Shown: positions 1 to 8,671 of the stretch, in pieces
Position numbering within the stretch: the first letter of the stretch is position 1
Layout: every line of letters starts with the position of its first letter
Assembly: GCA_945867815.1 (NCBI GenBank)
Contig: CAMBIX010000002.1
Coordinates: 124,001-188,000 of the forward strand
Direction of reading: 5' to 3'
Source of the DNA: an uncultured Veillonellaceae bacterium
GTDB taxonomy: Bacteria > Bacillota > Negativicutes > Veillonellales > Veillonellaceae
Length of the DNA stretch: 64,000 bases
The notes under the pieces: model-generated
What the model was told of the DNA's origin: nothing
What the model saw: the letters and a program-made list of their open reading frames with translations, nothing else
Databases searched by the model: none
Position numbers and translations under genes: made by a program

Positions 1-1
1 T

Positions 2-193
2 CAGCGCAAGGGGACTCAGGTAAGTAAATTTCCTCTACTGGGAGATATTCCCTTGTTGGGCAAGCTTTTCCGCCATGCTAAGAAGACAAAGGATAGGGTG
101 GAACTATTAATTATTGTGCAGGCAAAAGCTAAAGATGCCTTTAAAGAGACAGGAGCTTTTAAAACATGGAAGGATCCAGAACATATGATATAA
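2..193 (+). CDS. Secretin (type II/IV pilus-type) C-terminal fragment
   Basis: This is the 3' end of a gene that begins before the window; it is open from base 2 to a TAA at 191-193. The peptide contains PLLGDIPLLGKLFR followed by a charged stretch and ELLIIVQAK, which matches the end of the conserved beta-barrel signature of GspD/PilQ secretins. These form outer-membrane channels for type II secretion or type IV pili, so the fragment supports a diderm envelope. Only about 63 residues are visible, so pilus and secretion subtypes cannot be told apart. The ABC-F gene follows 29 bases later. Confidence 0.8.
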   Translation, partial: QRKGTQVSKFPLLGDIPLLGKLFRHAKKTKDRVELLIIVQAKAKDAFKETGAFKTWKDPEHMI

Positions 194-222
194 TTAAAAG
201 ATAATGAGCTGGAGGAAATAGG

Positions 223-2145
223 ATGGAACGAATTCGAGTTATAGGATTAGAAAAGAATTTTGGCATAAAACCTGTTTTTGCTAATGTATCTTTTGAAATT
301 AAACAAGGCGAACGATTAGGCCTAGTAGGGCCTAATGGAGCGGGTAAATCAACCCTTCTAAAATGTATATTAGGCGAAGAAGAGTATGATAAGGGGCAGA
401 TTGTATGTCCACCGAATACAACAATTGGCTATTTGCAACAAGATGTGAATCTTAGTGATTTGACATTAGAAGAGGAAATACAAAAGGCTTGGGCTGATGT
501 ACAAGGTTTACAGAAACAGTATGAGGCCTTAACAAAAAAATTAGAAATCGAGCCAGTTTTAGAAACAGACTTGAATCGATTGGCTTATTTGCAGGAACGA
601 TTAGAGTGGCTTGGTGGTTATGACTATGAACGACAATGCCGTCAGATAGCTTATAGTCTAGGTTTTACGGAAGGTGATTTTACTAAATCAGCTAATGAAT
701 TCTCAGGTGGGCAGAAGACACGGATCAATTTGGCAAAGGCACTTGTTCGTAGACCAGATTTTTTGTTTTTAGATGAACCGACGAACCATTTGGATATGGA
801 TATGCTGGAGTGGTTAGAAGGGTATTTATCGGCTTATCATGGGGGCCTTATTATCGTTAGTCATGACCGTTATTTTTTGGATCGAGTGGCAACTAGTATT
901 GTTGAATTAAATCATCATAAACTAAAAAGCTATAAAGGCAATTATAGTCGGTATTTAGTTCAAAAAGAAACGGATGATAAGGCCTATCGCATAGCTTATG
1001 AAAAACAGCAGGAGCATATTAAGAAGACCGAAGAGTATATAGATAAATACCGAGCAGGTATTAAGTCTAAAATGGCTCGTGGTCGTCAGTCGCAGTTAAA
1101 TCGTTTGGAACGTTTGGAAGCACCAGATAGAGATAATCATTTACATTTTACCTTTCCACCAGCAGAAATGAGTGCGGATAAGGTTTTAACGGTTAAAGAA
1201 ATAAGCTTTCATTACGGGCATAAAGATGTCTTTGATGACTTATCCTTTGTTATTCGCCACGGCGAAAGTGTCGCTCTCATTGGTCCTAATGGGGCGGGGA
1301 AATCCACTCTGGTTAAGGCGATTGTAGGTGAGCTTTTAGTGCAGTCTGGCTTTGTACAGATTGGTAACCGCGTTAGTATTGGCTATTTCTCCCAAGAACA
1401 TGAAGAGTTACATGATACGTGGACGGTTATAGAAGAAATACAAAATGCCTTCGCTTATTCGGAGGAGAAAGCACGGCGTGTTTTAGGATCTTTTCTTTTC
1501 CGCGGTGATGATGTATTTAAGTTGGTTGGCGATTTATCTGGTGGCGAACGAGCACGGGTGGCTTTGTTGAAATTGTTTTTACAGGGTAATAATTTTCTTA
1601 TTCTTGATGAACCGACTAATCATTTAGATATACCTACAAGAGAGGTTGTAGAAGAAGCCTTACAAGGGTTTGAAGGGACGATATTGGCAATTTCTCATGA
1701 TCGTTATTTTTTAGATAAGGTAGCTAAGCGTATTTTAGTTTTGGATAAGGGCCGCTTATCTTCTTATGAAGGAAATTATTCAGAGTATAAGACACAAATA
1801 CAAAAGATGAGTAGCTCAGATAAGGTGCTTCCTTCAGTAGAAAAAGAAGAACAAGATAAGCCTCAAAAAGATAAATTGATAAAGGATAAAGTCTCTCTAG
1901 TAGAAAAAATCAAAGAGGATGTAAGGGCTAAAGACTCGGCAAAAGAAAATGCTTACATGCAAGAGAAACGTTTAGAAGAGATAGAAACAGAAATTTCTAG
2001 ACTAGAAGCAACCTTAAAAATGTATGAAGTTCAATTAAGTGCGGCGGCTGAACAAGCTGAATTTGAACGCTTATCAGGAGAGATGGCAGAGAGCCAAGCC
2101 AAGTTGGATAGCTTATACGAGAAATGGGAGTCTTTATCTGAATAA
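223..2145 (+). CDS. ABC-F family ATPase (YdiF/Uup-like translation factor)
   Basis: A 640-residue soluble protein with two ABC ATPase domains and no membrane segments, the hallmark of the ABC-F group that acts on ribosomes. The first Walker A is GPNGAGKS at residues 36-43. The first signature is SGGQKTR with Walker B FLFLDEPTNHLD. The second domain has another GPNGAGKS, signature LSGGERAR and ILDEPTNHLD. A charged linker joins the domains, and the last ~100 residues are Lys/Glu-rich and likely coiled coil. ATG 223 is preceded by GGAGGAAATAGG. Members include housekeeping factors and antibiotic-resistance proteins; the context (next to gluQ) suggests a housekeeping type, but this is inference. 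Confidence 0.9.
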   Translation: MERIRVIGLEKNFGIKPVFANVSFEIKQGERLGLVGPNGAGKSTLLKCILGEEEYDKGQIVCPPNTTIGYLQQDVNLSDLTLEEEIQKAWADVQGLQKQYEALTKKLEIEPVLETDLNRLAYLQERLEWLGGYDYERQCRQIAYSLGFTEGDFTKSANEFSGGQKTRINLAKALVRRPDFLFLDEPTNHLDMDMLEWLEGYLSAYHGGLIIVSHDRYFLDRVATSIVELNHHKLKSYKGNYSRYLVQKETDDKAYRIAYEKQQEHIKKTEEYIDKYRAGIKSKMARGRQSQLNRLERLEAPDRDNHLHFTFPPAEMSADKVLTVKEISFHYGHKDVFDDLSFVIRHGESVALIGPNGAGKSTLVKAIVGELLVQSGFVQIGNRVSIGYFSQEHEELHDTWTVIEEIQNAFAYSEEKARRVLGSFLFRGDDVFKLVGDLSGGERARVALLKLFLQGNNFLILDEPTNHLDIPTREVVEEALQGFEGTILAISHDRYFLDKVAKRILVLDKGRLSSYEGNYSEYKTQIQKMSSSDKVLPSVEKEEQDKPQKDKLIKDKVSLVEKIKEDVRAKDSAKENAYMQEKRLEEIETEISRLEATLKMYEVQLSAAAEQAEFERLSGEMAESQAKLDSLYEKWESLSE

Positions 2146-2310
2146 AGTTTTATGTTTGACGGTATTCTTTTAGATTAGTTAATAGATGGTAATAGGTGGA
2201 GATGAGCCTATTGGATAGGAAACAAGATTTAAATGGATAAAGAATGTTGGCTATAAGGGAAAGGCATTAGTTAGATTGAAATTTGCTAGGATAAGGACCA
2301 GGGAATAGGA

Positions 2311-3264
2311 ATGAAGCAGGTAGTTAGAGGACGTTTTGCACCGAGCCCGACAGGTTATATGCATATGGGCAATCTGTGGATAGCTATGCTTTCCTACGTG
2401 TCGGTAAGGCAGCAAGGGGGGCAATGGATTTTGCGTATAGAAGATATTGATAGGCAACGCTCTCAATCTTCTTATACAGCCGGTTTATTACAAGATTTGG
2501 ATTGGTTGGGCTTTCAATGGGATGAAGGGCCTTATCAACAGAGTCGGCGTCAGTCCTTGTATGAATCTGTTTTGCAACAATTGGAAGCACATAATTTAGT
2601 GTATCCTTGTTATTGTTCACGAGCCCGTTTACATAACGTCAGCTCGGCACCACATTTAGGTGAAAAAAGGCATCCTTATGATGGTCATTGCCGGGAGTTA
2701 AGTTTAGCTGAGCGAGATCAACTAGCTAAGAATAAAAAGCCCTCTTATCGATTAAAAGTAGAAGATACAAGGGTTCAATTTCTTGATGCGTGGCAGGGGT
2801 TGCAGACGAAAAACCTTAAGGCAGGGTATGATGATTTTGTTATACGACGAGCTGATGGTATGTGGGCTTATAATTTGGCTGTCGTTATAGATGATTTGGT
2901 GATGGGGGTAACAGAAGTAGTGCGTGGATGCGATTTATTGGATGTAACGGCTCAGCAAATCTATTTACGTAATCAGCTTAGGGCTGTTTGCCATCAAGAG
3001 TCAGCATCTATGGTAATACATTATAAGCAGGCACCTGTACTTCTTGGACAAGATGGGTATCGCCTGTCTAAACGTCAACATAGCGTAACCATTAAAGACT
3101 TACGTGAAAGCGGATATACACCGGCTATGGTGTGGAGCTATTTTGTAGAGCAGGTTGGCCTAGGTAAGGCTTTGTCGGAACGGCGTAGGGTACATAGTCT
3201 CAGTGATTTATTAACCTTAGATTTAAATAGCAGTTTATTTAAGCAAGAGATAATTTACATGTAA
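2311..3264 (+). CDS. gluQ: Glutamyl-Q tRNA(Asp) synthetase
   Basis: 317 residues, matching the short GluRS paralogue that lacks an anticodon-binding domain and attaches glutamate to queuosine in tRNA(Asp). The N-terminus RFAPSPTG then HMGN (residues 18-21) is the class I HIGH motif. YRLSKRQHS near residue 250 is the KMSKS equivalent. A CYC pair followed later by YDGHC gives the zinc-binding cysteines typical of the YadB/GluQ family. A full GluRS would be about 470-490 residues, so length supports GluQ. It lies 165 bases after the ABC-F gene. The ribosome binding site AGGGAATAGGA precedes ATG 2311. Confidence 0.88.
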   Translation: MKQVVRGRFAPSPTGYMHMGNLWIAMLSYVSVRQQGGQWILRIEDIDRQRSQSSYTAGLLQDLDWLGFQWDEGPYQQSRRQSLYESVLQQLEAHNLVYPCYCSRARLHNVSSAPHLGEKRHPYDGHCRELSLAERDQLAKNKKPSYRLKVEDTRVQFLDAWQGLQTKNLKAGYDDFVIRRADGMWAYNLAVVIDDLVMGVTEVVRGCDLLDVTAQQIYLRNQLRAVCHQESASMVIHYKQAPVLLGQDGYRLSKRQHSVTIKDLRESGYTPAMVWSYFVEQVGLGKALSERRRVHSLSDLLTLDLNSSLFKQEIIYM

Positions 3265-3292
3265 TGAAAATAAAAGTCGCTATTATTTAATA

Positions 3293-3320
3293 TTGACTTT
3301 TATCGATATAGATTTATAAT
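3293..3320 (+). promoter_or_regulatory. Promoter for CoA-binding protein/thioredoxin pair
   Basis: TTGACT at 3293-3298 and a perfect TATAAT at 3315-3320 are separated by 16 bp. The start codon at 3340 lies 20 bases downstream of the -10 box, so the leader would be short. The two genes behind it have no other obvious promoter and are 17 bases apart, so they are probably cotranscribed. Confidence 0.65.
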
Positions 3321-3339
3321 AAGAATAGAGGTGTTACTT

Positions 3340-3729
3340 ATGACGATTGACCAGGCTAAAAAGTATAAAGTTTGGGCTGTGTTAGGTGCGACAGATCGTA
3401 AAGAAAAATTTGGTTATAAGATTTATAAGCACATGAAAGATATGGGCTATAGGGTATATGCCGTAAATCCTAATGTGAAAGAAATTGATGGTGACCCTTG
3501 TTATACATCTTTAAGTCAAGTGCCGGATACTTTGGATATGGTTGATTTTGTCGTACCTGAGCGAATTGGTAAAGAAGCGGTTAGTGAATGTAAACAATTG
3601 GGTGTTAAAGGTCTTTGGCTACAGCCAGGAGCCGATAAACCATCTGTAGTAGCAGAAGCTGATACGTTAGGTATGCCTTATATTAAGGATTGTGTATTAG
3701 TACAAATTAAGACGCCTTATAAGGCGTAA
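3340..3729 (+). CDS. CoA-binding domain protein (YccU-like)
   Basis: A 129-residue protein with a single Rossmann-type CoA-binding domain: WAVLGATDRKEKFGYKI near the N-terminus, YRVYAVNP, and GLWLQPGAD towards the end. The family is widespread and its exact role is unknown; it binds CoA or nucleotide in the cytoplasm. I chose ATG 3340 because GAGGTG at 3327-3332 is correctly spaced for it; a GTG at 3331 lies inside that ribosome binding site. It is followed at once by thioredoxin, which suggests a thiol or redox link, though that is only an inference from position. Confidence 0.85.
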   Translation: MTIDQAKKYKVWAVLGATDRKEKFGYKIYKHMKDMGYRVYAVNPNVKEIDGDPCYTSLSQVPDTLDMVDFVVPERIGKEAVSECKQLGVKGLWLQPGADKPSVVAEADTLGMPYIKDCVLVQIKTPYKA

Positions 3730-3746
3730 AGAAAGAGGTAATAAAT

Positions 3747-4070
3747 ATGGCAGAAGCAAAAGCAGTAACAACAGCAACATTTCAGAAAGATGTATTAGAT
3801 GTACCAGGTGTAAGTGTTGTTGATTTTTGGGCTCCATGGTGTGGCTATTGCGTTCGTATGATGCCTATTTTTGAAGAATTAGAAGGTGGTATGTCTGATA
3901 AGGTTAATTTTGCAAAAGTAAATACGGATGAAGAAATTGACTTAGCTAAGCAGTATGAAATTGATGTATTGCCAACTTTCTTGGTACTAAAGGATGGGCA
4001 GGTTGTTGACCGTAAGATTGGCTATATGCCATTAGCTGAATTGAAGGCGGTTATTGAGGCTCATCTATAA
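3747..4070 (+). CDS. trxA: Thioredoxin with a CGYC active site
   Basis: 107 residues, the standard thioredoxin length. The active site reads WCGYC at residues 31-35 instead of the usual WCGPC. The cis-proline is present in VLPTFLV and the DFWAPW strand is intact, so the fold should be normal. Thioredoxins reduce protein disulfides in the cytoplasm. The residue between the cysteines tunes redox potential, so Tyr for Pro could make this protein less reducing. The ribosome binding site is AAAGAGGTAATAAAT. A strong terminator follows at 4137. No signal peptide is visible. Confidence 0.92.
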   Translation: MAEAKAVTTATFQKDVLDVPGVSVVDFWAPWCGYCVRMMPIFEELEGGMSDKVNFAKVNTDEEIDLAKQYEIDVLPTFLVLKDGQVVDRKIGYMPLAELKAVIEAHL

Positions 4071-4136
4071 GTCTTAGCGTGAGACTAGTTTTAACTAATA
4101 AAAAAATGTAAACTAGCGCATGTAATGATTGCAAGG

Positions 4137-4183
4137 AAAAAGGATTTAATCTACAACTTCTGTTATAGATTAAATCCTTTTTT
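4137..4183 (+). terminator. Intrinsic terminator after trxA
   Basis: Perfect 16-bp inverted repeat (AAAAGGATTTAATCTA paired with its complement) with a 12-nt loop, ending in a run of six T. It closes the CoA-binding/thioredoxin unit. Its A-rich left side means it may also work on the minus strand. Confidence 0.85.
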
Positions 4184-4281
4184 AGGTTTCTTATGTTTTG
4201 GGAAAGATGATTTTAAAATATAGCCTCTAGTTCTATTAATTGTTATTTGGTCTTGTTAGAAATGATTAGAGGCTTAAGGCC

Positions 4282-4677
4282 TTATGGCTTTTTATTTACT
4301 GGGATAGCTTTTTTGATGCGGTTGTTTTTAGTTTTACTAGAGGCCCTGTTTACGTAAAGAGCGTATTTAGACCAGTCGATGGCTTGCATGGATAAATTGA
4401 TTTTCTTTTTGTAGGAGATAGGACAATCGCTTGTATAGGTTGAGCGAATCTCTTTGACAACTTGTTGGTGGTCGGGATTGGCTAATTTATAACTAATACT
4501 TGTTTTAGTTTGTTGTTCATAGTGAAGGGCCTTTGTAGATACTAGAACAGATAGTTTATTTATTGGATGCTGTCCATAGGACTTGTTTAACAGTTGTTTT
4601 TTTACTTTGTGAATGGCGTAGGCAGCGCAGCGGCTGGCCCTTTTTGATGGGGCTGAGCCGTATTTTTTATATAACAC
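4282..4677 (-). CDS. Small basic hypothetical protein
   Basis: 131 codons read on the minus strand from a GTG start at 4677, with AGGAG placed six bases upstream, which is the main reason to believe the gene. The protein is strongly basic (many Lys/Arg), has two cysteines and no clear membrane segment or signal peptide. I do not recognise a family. It lies 61 bases downstream of the XRE regulator on the same strand, so the two may be one unit. It could be a regulator-associated accessory protein, or a chance ORF; the good ribosome binding site favours the former. Confidence 0.5.
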   Translation of the reverse strand: MLYKKYGSAPSKRASRCAAYAIHKVKKQLLNKSYGQHPINKLSVLVSTKALHYEQQTKTSISYKLANPDHQQVVKEIRSTYTSDCPISYKKKINLSMQAIDWSKYALYVNRASSKTKNNRIKKAIPVNKKP

Positions 4678-4738
4678 TGGGAACTCCTTCTCTTTTGTTC
4701 TTACTCATTTTATTATTTACAATCTCTTAGGTATCTCT

Positions 4739-5086
4739 TTAAGGTCTAGGGGCATATTTAATCCAATTGCGGTTGGCCATTAGGATACGTTTTCGCAAGT
4801 AGGATTTGGCACGCGCCTTGTCTAAATTATTGATGTAGACAAGATGATGGATGGGCATATGAATCTGGGTTGAAATTGTATAGAGTACTTGAAAGGACAT
4901 ACCCTCTAAGCCAACGCCGCTTTCTAATTTTCCAAGGTAACCACAACTGATACCTGTGCGGTGGGCTAATTCTTTTTGAGAGAGGCCGAGTTGTCTCCGG
5001 CGATTAGAAATTTTACGGGCTAAGCAGAAGAAATAATTGGAGAGATCTGAATTGTCTTGAAGTGATAGAATACGCTTTGTCGGCAT
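4739..5086 (-). CDS. XRE-family helix-turn-helix regulator
   Basis: 115 residues with a central lambda-repressor-like HTH: RRRQLGLSQKELAHRTGIS, then a recognition helix around CGYLGKLESG. This is the pattern of small Cro/CI-type DNA-binding proteins. The C-terminal 40 residues are basic and show no ligand domain. The minus-strand ATG at 5086 has GGAAGGAG upstream. It is divergent from an MFS transporter across a 258-bp AT-rich gap that contains an inverted repeat, so it may control that transporter, itself, or both (inference). Confidence 0.8.
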   Translation of the reverse strand: MPTKRILSLQDNSDLSNYFFCLARKISNRRRQLGLSQKELAHRTGISCGYLGKLESGVGLEGMSFQVLYTISTQIHMPIHHLVYINNLDKARAKSYLRKRILMANRNWIKYAPRP

Positions 5087-5229
5087 AGAAGACTCCTTCC
5101 GTATGTTTTACTAAAATGGTAATAAATAAAAACAATATGGATGTATTATACTATTAAAATTTTGATATGACTAGAGTTTTAGTAAAATAAATCATAAAAC
5201 AATAAAATTAATTATAAATATTAATAAGT

Positions 5230-5253
5230 AATCGTTTTCCTTAGAAAATGATT
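5230..5253. promoter_or_regulatory. Inverted repeat, possible operator
   Basis: AATCGTTTTC CTTA GAAAATGATT is a near-perfect dyad between the divergent XRE regulator and MFS genes. Its position suits an operator for the regulator or another repressor. The surrounding 5087-5344 gap is very AT-rich and shows no ORF. No RNA-type loop or T-tract accompanies the dyad. Confidence 0.4.
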
Positions 5254-5344
5254 CTTTGGAAAAGACATAAGTTTTTATGAGTTTATAAAACGGTAGGAGC
5301 GTGCTAGAATAGAATGGACTATTAAAAGATAAAGAAGGTATACA

Positions 5345-6532
5345 ATGATAGCAGTAAAGGAAAAATTGTGGTCTGGTGAGTTTTTAGGTTTAGGTATTGC
5401 CAGTTGTTTGTTATATATTACGCAGTATGTACTCATAGCTACCTTACCTATTGTTATTACTAAATTATATGGTGGTTCCGATTTTGATGCAGGTATGGCT
5501 ATGACCTATTTTCAGATAGGGACCATTTCTTGCCGTATTTTTGCAGGATCCATTGTGGACGCCTTTAATAAACGGCGGGTCTTATGGACAAGTACCATTT
5601 TCTTTTTCCTGGTTATGGCGGCTTTTAATTTTACGGAGTCGATTAGTCTTATTTTTTTATTGCGCTTTTTACATGGGCTAACATTTGCTATTAGTACAAC
5701 GGCGACGGCTACGGGAGCGGTTATGGTACTGCCTAAGTCTCGTAAGGGCGAAGGTGTTGGTTATTTTGCTGTATTTTCTAACTTGGCTATGGTCATAGGT
5801 CCTTTCATGGGGCTTGTTGTGTTGAATGATTGTGGCGCTACGGTTCTGTTTTTAATGTTAACAGCTATAGGTATTAGCGTATGTGGCTTTGCTAATGGTA
5901 AGCCTTTAGCTGATAGCATCGCTTTACCCAAACATGATGTTTCCCAAAAGCGTTTTTCTGTTCATAACATTGTGGAAAAACGGTCGATTCCTTGGGCCTT
6001 TTTAACTTTGTTCGTTAGTTTTACCTACTCTGGGGTCTTAGTTTTTGTTCCTATTATGATGATGGAGTTTGGCGTAGGTGGGGACGCTAGTTGGTTTTTC
6101 GTTTTATTTGCTCTAGCTATCGTTGTAACTCGGCCTGTTATTGGACGTATTTATGACCGCTTAGGTTCGCCATACTTGTTATATTCTGGTTTTATTATCT
6201 TTTTATTAGGCATGTTACTTTTATGTTCTTCTCATGCAGAGGGGGGCATTTTATGGTCGGGACCTATTTTAGGCTTAGGCTATGGAGCCTTAGGCCCAGC
6301 TTTGCAGACGCTATCTGTGCAGGCAGCACCACCTGATAGGACAGGGGCAGCGACGGCGACTTTTTTCTTGGCTATGGATATTGGGGTTGGTTTAGGTTCG
6401 GCTATTCTTAGCTTGCTTGTGGAAGATATAGGTTTTAATTGGATGTTTTTTGTTAATGCTATGGTTGTTTTAGCTGGGCTAATTGTTTATCATTTTGGCA
6501 TTAAGCGCTTTGCTGGACGCTTAGCTGATTAA
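5345..6532 (+). CDS. MFS transporter (12-TM type)
   Basis: 395 residues, almost entirely hydrophobic segments separated by short loops, consistent with twelve membrane helices. GSIVDAFNKRRV around residues 70-82 matches MFS motif A (G-x3-D-x-x-x-R-R type) between helices 2 and 3. GPILGLGYGALGPALQ in the second half resembles the efflux/sugar-efflux branch. Substrate cannot be read from the sequence. ATG 5345 follows AAGAAGG. The gene is alone on its strand, divergent from an XRE regulator, and a 140-bp gap separates it from the kinase gene downstream. Confidence 0.85.
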   Translation: MIAVKEKLWSGEFLGLGIASCLLYITQYVLIATLPIVITKLYGGSDFDAGMAMTYFQIGTISCRIFAGSIVDAFNKRRVLWTSTIFFFLVMAAFNFTESISLIFLLRFLHGLTFAISTTATATGAVMVLPKSRKGEGVGYFAVFSNLAMVIGPFMGLVVLNDCGATVLFLMLTAIGISVCGFANGKPLADSIALPKHDVSQKRFSVHNIVEKRSIPWAFLTLFVSFTYSGVLVFVPIMMMEFGVGGDASWFFVLFALAIVVTRPVIGRIYDRLGSPYLLYSGFIIFLLGMLLLCSSHAEGGILWSGPILGLGYGALGPALQTLSVQAAPPDRTGAATATFFLAMDIGVGLGSAILSLLVEDIGFNWMFFVNAMVVLAGLIVYHFGIKRFAGRLAD

Positions 6533-6675
6533 TGAAAGAGTTTAGCCCTAGTGTAGAACATTGATGGTATTTTGGGGCTTATGGCATAGTAGTGACATGG
6601 AAAGTGTGTTAACTTATTATAAATAGATTAGTTTACAGTTTTATCTGTATTTGGGATGAGAAAGGAAGAGTGTTT

Positions 6676-7464
6676 ATGCAATTACAACCCGTATTAACAA
6701 TAGCAGGAACCGACCCTAGCGGTGGGGCTGGGGCCATGGCTGATCTTAAGTCCTTTCAGCAACGGGCTGTCTATGGTATGGCTGTTATTACATCGGTGGT
6801 AGCACAGAATACACAGGGAGTAAAGCAGATTGAGCATTGTTCCTTAGCTATGGTAAAATCCCAATTAGATTGTGTGTATAGTGATATTTTACCTAAGGCA
6901 GTAAAGACAGGTATGTTGCCAACGGCTGCGTGCATGCAGGTGATTAAACCTTATTTGGATAGACAAGATATTCCTTACGTAATGGATCCAGTAATGGTAG
7001 CTACTAGTGGTGATGCCTTGAGTTCCAGTTCGGCCCAAGAAACCTTAATGGATGAATTAGTGCCTTTAACGACATTAGTGACACCTAATATACCTGAAGC
7101 AGAGACTTTGTCCGCTATGAAGATTACTTCTGCTAGTGATATAGAAAAAGCTGGTTATCGTATTATTCATGAACGAGGGGCTAAGGCGGTTATTATTAAG
7201 GGCGGTCATTTGGAAGGACAGGCTGTGGATTATTTGTTTACAAAAGAAGGCTTAGTTCATACATGGACGAGTCACCGAATAGCGACAGAAAATACCCATG
7301 GTACAGGATGTACTTTTTCAGCTGTGATAACGGCTGAATTAGGTAAGGGAAAAGACCTTTTAGAAGCTATTCACATAGGCAAACAATTCATAACAGCAGC
7401 TATAGAGCAGAATCCGGACTTAGGTCATGGTCATGGCCCAGTTAATCATTGTGTACGGGTCTAA
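6676..7464 (+). CDS. thiD: Hydroxymethylpyrimidine/phosphomethylpyrimidine kinase (ThiD/PdxK family)
   Basis: 262 residues of the ribokinase-like ThiD fold. The N-terminal TIAGTDPSGGAGAMADLK motif, GMAVITSVVAQNT, PVMVATSGD and the C-terminal GTGCTFSAV anion-hole/catalytic motif are all present. The enzyme phosphorylates HMP and HMP-P in thiamine biosynthesis; some close relatives act as pyridoxal kinases, and the two cannot be separated here. I chose ATG 6676 because GGAAG lies seven bases upstream; a GTG at 6670 is too close to it. No other thi gene is nearby. Confidence 0.85.
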   Translation: MQLQPVLTIAGTDPSGGAGAMADLKSFQQRAVYGMAVITSVVAQNTQGVKQIEHCSLAMVKSQLDCVYSDILPKAVKTGMLPTAACMQVIKPYLDRQDIPYVMDPVMVATSGDALSSSSAQETLMDELVPLTTLVTPNIPEAETLSAMKITSASDIEKAGYRIIHERGAKAVIIKGGHLEGQAVDYLFTKEGLVHTWTSHRIATENTHGTGCTFSAVITAELGKGKDLLEAIHIGKQFITAAIEQNPDLGHGHGPVNHCVRV

Positions 7465-7512
7465 GCCTGAGTTGATTTTATGCTAGTTAGTGGTTAATTA
7501 CACATTTGTATT

Positions 7513-7541
7513 TTGACAGAGTTTAGTCTATTTAGTATACT
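7513..7541 (+). promoter_or_regulatory. Consensus promoter of pheST
   Basis: TTGACA at 7513-7518, a 17-bp spacer and TATACT at 7536-7541. It predicts a transcript start near 7548 and a leader of about 86 nt before pheS, which contains a terminator-like hairpin. Confidence 0.8.
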
Positions 7542-7589
7542 TTATGTATTACCCGCATGGAGCGGACGATAGAGTCGGCATACTGGCCT

Positions 7590-7621
7590 TTGCCTCTTGT
7601 TGGGGCGGGGGCTTTTTTTAT
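7590..7621 (+). promoter_or_regulatory. Possible attenuator hairpin in the pheS leader
   Basis: GCCTTTGCCTC pairs along 11 positions with the segment GGGGCGGGGGC, counting G-U pairs, around a short loop, and is followed directly by seven T. This is an intrinsic-terminator shape ending 13 bases before the pheS start. No T-box consensus is seen and the leader (about 86 nt) is too short for a normal T-box. It may be an attenuator or a protein-controlled leader; the mechanism is unknown. Confidence 0.5.
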
Positions 7622-7634
7622 TGGAGGCATATGT

Positions 7635-8660
7635 ATGACACAAGAGGAGTTACAGGCATTACAGTCTGAGGCGATAGCGCAAGTTGAACAAGCAACTACC
7701 ATACAAGCGGTACAAGGGGTACGTGTAACGTATCTTGGTAAAAAAGGTAAGGTAACAAGTCTGTTAAAAGGCTTGGGTAAATTGCCTAAGGAAGAACGGC
7801 CAGCTGCTGGGGCTAAGATTAATGAGGTCAGAGTCGCAGTAGAAAAGGTTTTGCAGGATAAACAGACAGCCTTAGAAGAAGCTGCTTTGGCTGCTAAATT
7901 ACAAGAGGAACAAATTGATATTACTTTACCAGGCCGTAAGGCACCACAAGGTCATATTCATCCTTTAACAAAAGTGAATGAATTGATTCAAGACTTCTTT
8001 ATGAAGATGGGCTATACCGTAGAAGAAGGGCCAGAAATTGAAACGGATTATTTCAATTTTGAATGTTTGAATTTGCCTAAGGAACATCCAGCGCGTGACA
8101 TGCAGGATTCCTTCTATATTACAGATAATATTTTGTTGCGTACGCATACATCACCAGTACAGGCGCGAACCTTGCAAAAACATGAACCTAATTCGCCGGT
8201 ACGTATGATTGCACCAGGAAAGGTGTATCGTTGGGACTATGATGCAACCCATTCACCAGTTTTCCACCAAGTAGAAGGTTTGATTGTTGATAAGGATATT
8301 ACCTTTGCTGACTTAAAGGGCACGTTAGAATTATTCTTGCGCCATATATTTGGGGAAGAAACGAAGCTTCGTTTCCGTACAAGTTATTTCCCATTTACGG
8401 AACCAAGTGCTGAAGTCGATATTTCTTGTGTTATGTGTGGTGGTGAAGGCTGTCGTGTTTGCTCGCATACAGGCTGGTTAGAAATTTTGGGTTGTGGTAT
8501 GGTGCATCCTAATGTGCTTAAATTAAATGGGTATGATCCAGATAAGGTACAAGGATTTGCCTTTGGTATGGGCGTTGAACGTATTGCTATGCTTTTATAT
8601 GGTATTGGTGATTTACGCTTGTTCTTTGAAGATGATGTTCGTTTCTTACAACAGTTCTAG
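7635..8660 (+). CDS. pheS: Phenylalanyl-tRNA synthetase alpha subunit
   Basis: 341 residues, the normal PheS length. An N-terminal coiled coil ([12 protein letters not shown]...) precedes the class II catalytic core: [14 protein letters not shown], the motif 2 region with [23 protein letters not shown], and motif 3 [17 protein letters not shown]...C cluster ([13 protein letters not shown]) is typical. The reading frame is open 26 codons further upstream, but that part is the leader hairpin; ATG 7635 has GGAGG just before it and gives the family-like MTQEEL start. It works with PheT, 11 bases downstream, as an alpha2beta2 enzyme. Confidence 0.95.
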   Translation: MTQEELQALQSEAIAQVEQATTIQAVQGVRVTYLGKKGKVTSLLKGLGKLPKEERPAAGAKINEVRVAVEKVLQDKQTALEEAALAAKLQEEQIDITLPGRKAPQGHIHPLTKVNELIQDFFMKMGYTVEEGPEIETDYFNFECLNLPKEHPARDMQDSFYITDNILLRTHTSPVQARTLQKHEPNSPVRMIAPGKVYRWDYDATHSPVFHQVEGLIVDKDITFADLKGTLELFLRHIFGEETKLRFRTSYFPFTEPSAEVDISCVMCGGEGCRVCSHTGWLEILGCGMVHPNVLKLNGYDPDKVQGFAFGMGVERIAMLLYGIGDLRLFFEDDVRFLQQF

Positions 8661-8671
8661 GAGGATAGACA

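Noticed and set aside
7557-7634. 26-residue N-terminal extension of PheS
   Set aside because: No ribosome binding site before ATG 7557, and the DNA forms the leader hairpin and T run. The family start MTQEEL at 7635 has a good GGAGG.
7465-7634. T-box upstream of pheS
   Set aside because: The T-box consensus and specifier stem are absent and the leader after the promoter is only about 86 nt.
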